Positions 6,533-10,703 of a DNA stretch of 10,703 nucleotides are shown here, one piece after another. Source of the DNA: an uncultured Collinsella sp. GTDB lineage: Bacteria > Actinomycetota > Coriobacteriia > Coriobacteriales > Coriobacteriaceae. The stretch's first letter is position 1, and each line of letters opens with the position of its first letter. The stretch lies in assembly GCA_959599615.1 (NCBI GenBank), contig CAUGKA010000058.1:1-10703 (forward strand), written 5' to 3'. The notes under the pieces are model-generated. The model worked only from the letters and a program-made list of their open reading frames with translations, had not been told where the DNA came from and ran no database searches. The position numbers were made by a program, and so were the translations under genes.

Positions 6533-7201
6533 CTATTTCACTTCAAACCTTAAGAGCCTCCGCTCCGGCAGATCGGTCATCTTCATCGTGTAAGTCCCGG
6601 GAAATGCTTTCTCAAAACGGACGGTCTCGTAACCTTCGAAATAGTCGTTGGTGTTCTGCATCATAAATGGGACGAGCAACTCGTTTTCTGCCCCAACCTC
6701 CACGGCAAACGCAGCAGAGCCGCCAAGGACCGGCATGGCTTGCGTTATCAGATCGGTATTGACTACAAAATCATAGTTTGGCGCAGACTCCGGAACCAGA
6801 TGCCAAACATACGCTTTGATTCCACCGTCGATATTATCCCTATTTCTGACACGCATCTTTACGGCGATAACGCACGTGATGTCGGCATCCTTCAGTCTCG
6901 TTTTCGTATCCACGGTGCCATATTTTGAATAATCGTCATGTGCTCGTTTGAGATACTCGCGCGGCGTGAGCAACTCTGCCCCGTCTATGCAAAACGAATA
7001 CCCATCAGTCACCACATCCTTCGACCCCAGAAACGCTCCATCCATCGAGAGCCATTCGCCCTCCGCGTAATATTTCTCAGGAATGACCGTCCGGTTCCCG
7101 TTAACGACGCTCACCCTCATGCCCGCAAGGCCGGCAGCAGCACAGCAAAAAAGCGCGAGCGCCGATCTTCTCGTCCACAGGGTCTTCTTCATCGCGCTCA
7201 C
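6533..7201 (-). CDS. Exported protein of unknown function, ABC-locus associated
   Basis: A 222-aa protein. The GTG at 7201 overlaps the stop of the ABC ATPase gene (GTGA), so it is translationally coupled; ATG 7192 (MKKTLW) is an alternative start. The N-terminus has a signal-like segment: KKTLWTRRSALALFCCAAAG. TRR followed by a hydrophobic stretch faintly resembles a Tat signal, and no canonical lipobox is seen despite the CC pair. The mature part is polar and beta-rich, with EWLSMDGAF, DGYSFCIDGAELLTPREYL, an acidic DADITCVIAVKMRVRNRDN segment and a C-terminal TYTMKMTDLPERRLLRFEVK. The pattern recalls DUF5027-type exported proteins that I remember near peptide transporters; this is a low-confidence recollection. 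As the last gene of the ABC operon it may be an accessory or immunity protein outside the membrane. Confidence 0.8.
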   Translation of the reverse strand: MSAMKKTLWTRRSALALFCCAAAGLAGMRVSVVNGNRTVIPEKYYAEGEWLSMDGAFLGSKDVVTDGYSFCIDGAELLTPREYLKRAHDDYSKYGTVDTKTRLKDADITCVIAVKMRVRNRDNIDGGIKAYVWHLVPESAPNYDFVVNTDLITQAMPVLGGSAAFAVEVGAENELLVPFMMQNTNDYFEGYETVRFEKAFPGTYTMKMTDLPERRLLRFEVK

Positions 7202-7842
7202 GACCTTTCCCGAACTTTCACAACGGCACCGTCGCGCATGCAGTAAACCCGATCGGCCAGTTCCTCGAGCACCTCTCCGTCATGGCTGGACAGAAGGACC
7301 TCACGACCCGTTGATGCCGCCATCGCCACAACGCGCTTGAGCATTTCAACGCCCGCTTCGTCGAGGGCATTCGTTGGCTCATCGAGAACAAGCAGCTTCG
7401 GCTTCTCCATAATTGCCGCAGCTATCCCCAGACGCTGCTTCATCCCAAGCGAGTATGCTCGGAACTTCTTTTTTTCGTCTGCATCGAGCCCCACGAGCCG
7501 CAGGGCAGAGCGAATGTCCTCGGGGGTGGCAACGCCCTTGATCTGAGCGATGAGCTTCAGATTGTCGTAGCCAGACAGATATCCCAAAAAGGAAGGCGCC
7601 TCGATCAACATCCCCAGACTCGGCGGGAACGAGATGTCCGCCCCAAGCCTTTGGCCATCGATAGAGATTTCGCCTTCGGTAGGCTTGATCAACCCGCAAA
7701 CCGCTCGCATGAGCATGGTCTTACCCGAACCGTTTATCCCCTGAAGCCCGACCACAGTCCCAGGGTCAACCTCGATGGACACGTTGCGCAGGACATCGTT
7801 TTTACCCATGCGCTTCGATACGCCCCTTACGATCACACTCAT
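7198..7842 (-). CDS. ABC transporter ATPase, BcrA/LanF-like
   Basis: A 214-aa ATPase that would power the two permeases encoded just upstream. The start is ATG 7842, with AGGGGGA upstream and an ATGA overlap with the preceding permease stop. Visible motifs: Walker A GINGSGKT (35-42), signature SLGMKQR (131-137) in the form typical of bacitracin and lantibiotic self-protection ATPases, Walker B LLVLDEPTNALD (150-161) and the H-loop SSHD (H187). In the Q-loop position the sequence reads GMLIEAPSFLGYLSG, with Glu81 where most ABC ATPases have Gln; this E-loop is a known feature of LanF immunity ATPases such as NukF. The length is close to LanF/BcrA, though slightly short at the C-terminus. Role inferred: export of, or protection from, a peptide. 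The substrate is unknown. Confidence 0.93.
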   Translation of the reverse strand: MSVIVRGVSKRMGKNDVLRNVSIEVDPGTVVGLQGINGSGKTMLMRAVCGLIKPTEGEISIDGQRLGADISFPPSLGMLIEAPSFLGYLSGYDNLKLIAQIKGVATPEDIRSALRLVGLDADEKKKFRAYSLGMKQRLGIAAAIMEKPKLLVLDEPTNALDEAGVEMLKRVVAMAASTGREVLLSSHDGEVLEELADRVYCMRDGAVVKVRERS

Positions 7843-8675
7843 ATCTTGTCCCCCTTTTCTATAAGGTCGGCCCTTCGAAACCACAGTCCACCCAACGATA
7901 GGCATAACGACATAAGCCCAATTGATGACAAGACACTCGAGCCCGCCGCGATTCCCTCTTTGACAATTCCACCCCAGCGCAACAGCATCAAGGCGTTACC
8001 CAATAGCGCCCAATGTCGTGCATATGCCGAGCAGATCAGGTAGCTCATTAAAACCACAAACGAGACTGACGACCCAAGCACAAACCCAACCGCTGCCTGC
8101 GCAAACGCAAGCGCCTCAAAAGCAAATAAGAGACCTATGAAAAACGGCAGCGCATCTGCCTCGGCAGCTTTGAGAAACCACGGCGCCAAATTAGCCAGTT
8201 GAAGCGACTCACCATGAATGACCGCGCTGAACGAGGAGCTCACCACCAAGCTCCAAATCACAACAGAGCAAACCACCACGAGCAGTGAAAATGCCGTTAC
8301 TGCCGCCACCAAGATAAAACGCGAGACCCACCAAAGGGTTCTTGCCCGGCATCGAACAAGCGCTTGCAAACCAAACCCGTGCAACGATTCGGTCGGATAG
8401 TCGAGTGTTGTATAGAGAATAAGCAGAATGAGAAATAGCCATCCTAGCGGAGGCACAAACATGACCCCGGGCCTAGGCTCAAACGGAGCAGATCCGGCAA
8501 ACACGAGCGCAAGATTATCCGCAAACCCCAAGGTATCCGTTCTAACCCCATACACAGAAGACAATCCGTAGGCGTACACCAAGTTCGCAACGGTCACTGC
8601 CGCAATTGCAATAAAAGTGATGATGTTCTTCTTCAAAACGGTCCTCAGGTCCGCGGCGACCAGCCTAAACAGCAT
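7839..8675 (-). CDS. ABC-2-type permease, LanE/LanG-like (first of pair in reading order of coordinates)
   Basis: A 278-aa membrane protein with about six hydrophobic segments (near 18-38, 72-91, 117-146, 177-199, 201-219 and 246-264). The start is ATG 8675 (MLFRLVAADLRTV), chosen because GAGGTGG precedes it and it shares a base with the upstream permease's stop (TGATG). The N-terminal amphipathic stretch before TM1 and the segment VRCRARTLWWVSRFI before TM3 are typical of small ABC-2 permeases of antibiotic and lantibiotic self-protection systems. It would form a heterodimer with the 293-aa permease and be driven by the ATPase. The assignment is from topology and context rather than a strong motif. 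It could also be part of a generic drug or peptide exporter. Confidence 0.88.
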   Translation of the reverse strand: MLFRLVAADLRTVLKKNIITFIAIAAVTVANLVYAYGLSSVYGVRTDTLGFADNLALVFAGSAPFEPRPGVMFVPPLGWLFLILLILYTTLDYPTESLHGFGLQALVRCRARTLWWVSRFILVAAVTAFSLLVVVCSVVIWSLVVSSSFSAVIHGESLQLANLAPWFLKAAEADALPFFIGLLFAFEALAFAQAAVGFVLGSSVSFVVLMSYLICSAYARHWALLGNALMLLRWGGIVKEGIAAGSSVLSSIGLMSLCLSLGGLWFRRADLIEKGDKI

Positions 8676-9556
8676 CAGACCACCTCGCGTCTTTTCCACG
8701 CCCCAGAAAAAGCCAACGAAGCAAGGGTCAATAATATGATTTCCGCAAAACCGGCTCGAATGTCTGGCCAGTTATTCAGCGATTCCGACCTGATGCTGTT
8801 GAGGATATTGCAGTTAAACCCCACACAAGCCATTACGCCGAAGATCCAGCCATTTGCAAAATGCCACGCAACCATTAGCAGATACGGGACAATTATCGCT
8901 TTGATTCTGCTACGAAACAAAATTGAGAAGCCAGTTACAGCCATGGATAAAGTCCCGAGCGTGACAGCATCGAACAGCGTGTATGCGAGCACATATGACA
9001 AAGGATGCGAATAAAATAGACCGGAGAAGTAGCTATGCAGGTAAAGTCCTACGTAAGTCGACTCATCGACCCGAGGAAGATACGCAGGAAAAAGCATCGA
9101 GACGATCAGGAAATTGACGAGCAGAGGAATGGCAGTCACTGTAAACGCGGAGAGGAAAGCAGACAGCATCTTTACGTTCACGTACGCCTTTCTGGAAACG
9201 CGCGTGCATATCTGCATGTCATAACCACTCAAACGCTCAAAGAGACACGACCAAGATCCAGCCAACATTGCAAGCAGGGGCAGTGCATAGAAAAACACCG
9301 ACGCAGACAGTGGCGCGTTCGCGCTCACAACAATCCAGTTACCGAAGCTGCTTTCACGTGTTTGACCGAGATAATTTTCGGCTTGCACGCCAACGCCGTA
9401 ACCAAAAGAAAGAAGGTTGTGGCGCTCTTTTTCCAAATTTGCCCACGGCTCCAGCGCGGCAGCTATTGCAACTGCGACCGCAATCAAGAGAGCAAGGATA
9501 AAAGCTGGACGTCTAATCGTTTTCGACAGTTCGTATCTTGCGAGCTTTTGGTTCAT
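8675..9556 (-). CDS. ABC-2-type permease, LanE/LanG-like (second of pair)
   Basis: A 293-aa membrane protein starting at ATG 9556 (MNQKLARYELSKTIRRP), with GGGGGAGGAGG upstream. Six hydrophobic segments are visible (about 17-36, 83-103, 132-158, 184-212, 219-243 and 268-287). The first large loop (about 37-80) should lie outside the membrane. The cytoplasmic segment FERLSGYDMQICTRVSRKAY between TM2 and TM3 is of the kind that contacts the ATPase in ABC-2 permeases. It is the first transporter gene of the operon, 54 bases after the secreted-protein gene, with a hairpin in the gap that may tune its expression. Its G+C is clearly lower than that of dnaX. The substrate is unknown; context suggests a peptide. 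Confidence 0.88.
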   Translation of the reverse strand: MNQKLARYELSKTIRRPAFILALLIAVAVAIAAALEPWANLEKERHNLLSFGYGVGVQAENYLGQTRESSFGNWIVVSANAPLSASVFFYALPLLAMLAGSWSCLFERLSGYDMQICTRVSRKAYVNVKMLSAFLSAFTVTAIPLLVNFLIVSMLFPAYLPRVDESTYVGLYLHSYFSGLFYSHPLSYVLAYTLFDAVTLGTLSMAVTGFSILFRSRIKAIIVPYLLMVAWHFANGWIFGVMACVGFNCNILNSIRSESLNNWPDIRAGFAEIILLTLASLAFSGAWKRREVV

Positions 9557-9568
9557 ACGTCCTCCTCC

Positions 9569-9595
9569 CCCTTCCGACCCAGAAAGCCGGAAGGG
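9569..9595 (-). promoter_or_regulatory. Intercistronic hairpin before the permease RBS
   Basis: On the minus strand CCCTTCCG (9595-9588) and CGGAAGGG (9576-9569) form a perfect 8-bp stem with an 11-base loop. The 3' arm runs straight into the GGGGGAGGAGG ribosome binding site of the 293-aa permease. The stem starts 15 bases after the stop of the secreted-protein gene. No T-run follows. It could be a partial terminator, a 3'-end stabiliser for the secreted-protein mRNA, or a weak RBS mask, any of which would keep transporter output below that of the secreted protein. Confidence 0.5.
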
Positions 9596-9610
9596 AGCCA
9601 TTTCAAACAA

Positions 9611-10123
9611 CTATGCGGGAAGCTTGTGGAAATGCCCGACGCAGTCGGGGCTCCATACGCCAATAACAGTGCCGTAGCCAGACTCCGCCCATGCAGTCAG
9701 TCGCGCCGCAGATCGCCCGTTCTCACGGACGAGGTTATACATTTCCCACTGTCCCTTGTGATTCGAACGATACGTTCCCTGAGTACAATTCATGCTGCCG
9801 CTACCGCTTGTGTTATACGCACCGTCTGTATATAACCGAAGCGGATTTCCCGTATGGCCCTGGATATCCAGATAGAGCGATGAGGAATCATCCTTTTGAC
9901 GGTAGCCAGTTGCACTCGTCCCGGCACATTGAAAACTAAATGCCTTATCGGCATTGTTCGTACAGGTCGTAATTCCCGTATCGGCGTTTTGAGTAATGCT
10001 GGAAACCTGAGAGGTGTCAAACTCCTCTTGTGCAAACGATGCAGCGGGAACCCCTAGGGACAGACCAGCTGCAATCACCAAGCCGACTCCGATTCGAGCA
10101 ATAGCGCTCCTTGGCTTAATCAT
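9611..10123 (-). CDS. Secreted four-cysteine protein, possible bacteriocin-like factor
   Basis: A 170-aa protein. The start is ATG 10123 (MIKPRSA), with TTGGAGAAGG upstream; a TTG four codons earlier overlaps that RBS and is unlikely. A classic Sec signal peptide spans 1-31: a basic N-terminus, the core IGVGLVIAAGLSLGV and a cleavage-like AASFA before QEEFD. The mature 139 residues contain Cys 54, 66, 113 and 161 (enough for two disulfides) and end in GVWSPDCVGHFHKLPA. The stretches SSLYLDIQGHTGNPLRLYTD, GTYRSNHKGQWEMYNLVREN and GRSAARLTAWAE look like a small beta-sandwich. They recall secreted DUF2712-like proteins near bacteriocin-type ABC transporters, but that is memory, not a match. The gene lies between a LuxR-type regulator and a LanFEG-like transporter, so it may be the transporter's cargo or the molecule it guards against. 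Confidence 0.82.
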   Translation of the reverse strand: MIKPRSAIARIGVGLVIAAGLSLGVPAASFAQEEFDTSQVSSITQNADTGITTCTNNADKAFSFQCAGTSATGYRQKDDSSSLYLDIQGHTGNPLRLYTDGAYNTSGSGSMNCTQGTYRSNHKGQWEMYNLVRENGRSAARLTAWAESGYGTVIGVWSPDCVGHFHKLPA

Positions 10124-10152
10124 GGCCTTCTCCAATCAAAAGCGGTTAACAA

Positions 10153-10164
10153 TGCGTCGACGCA
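10153..10164. promoter_or_regulatory. Palindrome TGCGTCGACGCA upstream of the secreted-protein gene
   Basis: A perfect 12-base palindrome about 30 bases upstream of the secreted-protein start and 69 bases past the regulator's stop. Position and symmetry fit an operator for a dimeric regulator such as the adjacent LuxR-type protein, but no clear promoter could be aligned with it. Its G+C richness means chance occurrence is possible. Confidence 0.35.
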
Positions 10165-10196
10165 CGGCAACCTTCGCATGAATAGAGAAAGATGTC

Positions 10197-10237
10197 TGTA
10201 AACACCCGCTATTGAGTTGATTGCTCAGGCGTTTACA
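10197..10237. repeat. Inverted repeat TGTAAAC ... GTTTACA
   Basis: Perfect 7-base arms (10197-10203 and 10231-10237) separated by 27 bases. The right arm contains the stop codon of the LuxR-type gene. On the minus strand the left arm supplies TTTACA, a fair -35 for the secreted-protein gene, though no matching -10 is seen at 16-18 bases. It may be a split binding site or part of the regulator's 3' end. Confidence 0.35.
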
Positions 10238-10703
10238 CGTTATTTACCTGCGATAACAATAAAATTAGCTCCGCCTTATTCTTGATCTTCAACTGGCGGT
10301 AAGATGCAGACCGCAGCGCTTGCACCGTAGATGCAGCGTAACCGACATCCTCCGCAATGGCCTTTGTCGTTGCCCCCTCTGCCGTCATCAGCAAAATTTG
10401 CGACTGAACATCAGAAAGGGAGCGCGACGTAAGCAGGGCCAGCTGGCGCACGCGGGCCGTTTCGGTGGACCCGTTCGCCCGGTACTCCAAGACGGCCTTC
10501 TCGTCCTCAACCGAGCGGGCGAGCGCGATGTGCGTAACGAACATGGGCACAGACCAGCAAACAATCACCGTTGCCACGACGACATTGACAGCCGAACTTT
10601 GCCCCAACAACGACGCGAGGAACAACGGCTCGAAAACCGTCAGATCCTGCACCATATTGAGCAAGACAGCCCAAACAGGAGCCGTCGCCCCGAAGCAAAG
10701 CAT
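10233..10703 (-). CDS. LuxR-type membrane transcriptional regulator, C-terminal part
   Basis: At least 156 aa; the frame is open at the window edge. The ATG exactly at 10703 is probably internal, because the fragment opens within hydrophobic sequence. Hydrophobic segments (about 8-18, 24-33, and clearly 39-62: VNVVVATVIVCWSVPMFVTH) are followed by a charged linker (ARSVEDEKAVLEYRANGST). The C-terminal helix-turn-helix runs from about residue 94: SLSDVQSQILLMTAEGATTK, then AIAEDVGYAASTVQALRSAS, then YRQLKIKNKAELILLLSQV. This matches the GerE/LuxR pattern, with the IA...TV recognition region and a KLxIKNKAEL-like end. Coriobacteriia carry many membrane proteins with such a domain. It is the first gene of the accessory block, 109 bases before the secreted-protein gene, and is the likely local regulator. 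The signal it senses is unknown. Confidence 0.88.
   Translation of the reverse strand: MLCFGATAPVWAVLLNMVQDLTVFEPLFLASLLGQSSAVNVVVATVIVCWSVPMFVTHIALARSVEDEKAVLEYRANGSTETARVRQLALLTSRSLSDVQSQILLMTAEGATTKAIAEDVGYAASTVQALRSASYRQLKIKNKAELILLLSQVNNV

Noticed and set aside
1..10703. CRISPR array, insertion sequence or phage genes
   Set aside because: No regularly spaced repeats, no transposase or integrase-like reading frame and no terminal inverted repeats were seen.

Overview
The window looks like a chromosomal segment from a high-G+C, anaerobic actinobacterium of the class Coriobacteriia; a Collinsella-like genome is my best guess. This is inferred from high G+C housekeeping genes (43 of 60 bases are G or C in the sampled line 4081-4140), the dnaX/ybaB/recR cluster, a very long Ala/Pro-rich DnaX, and a membrane protein with a C-terminal LuxR-type helix-turn-helix. 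No database was searched, so the taxon is not proven.

Layout. (1) 1-1093, minus strand: the N-terminal end of an unrecognised protein cut by the window edge, coupled by an ATGA overlap to an upstream gene for a membrane-anchored protein with a long Ser/Gly linker. (2) 1094-1338: intergenic DNA with several hairpins and palindromes, including a terminator-like hairpin that abuts the next ribosome binding site. (3) 1339-5594: the replication/recombination cluster dnaX - ybaB - recR on the minus strand, interrupted by a small plus-strand gene (2619-3092) for a single-pass membrane protein. (4) 5711-6427, plus strand: a YcxB-like membrane protein with a Lys-rich tail, divergent from dnaX and followed by a 13-bp inverted repeat. 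(5) 6533-10703, minus strand: a lower-G+C accessory block (28 of 60 in sampled lines 8701-8760 and 9781-9840). In transcription order it holds a LuxR-type membrane regulator (partial), a small secreted four-cysteine protein, two ABC-2-like permeases, an ABC ATPase of the bacitracin/lantibiotic self-protection type, and an exported protein of unknown function.

How the genes work together. DnaX (clamp-loader ATPase), YbaB/EbfC (nucleoid-associated) and RecR (recombination mediator) form a conserved DNA-maintenance set. The accessory block has the logic of a peptide or bacteriocin locus: a regulator, a secreted product, then tightly overlapping transporter genes (TGATG, ATGA and GTGA junctions) whose ATPase carries Glu in place of the Q-loop Gln, as in LanF immunity ATPases. 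No peptide-modification enzyme or dedicated bacteriocin protease is visible. The secreted 170-aa protein is not one I can assign with confidence. This block is the best candidate in the window for an undescribed system.
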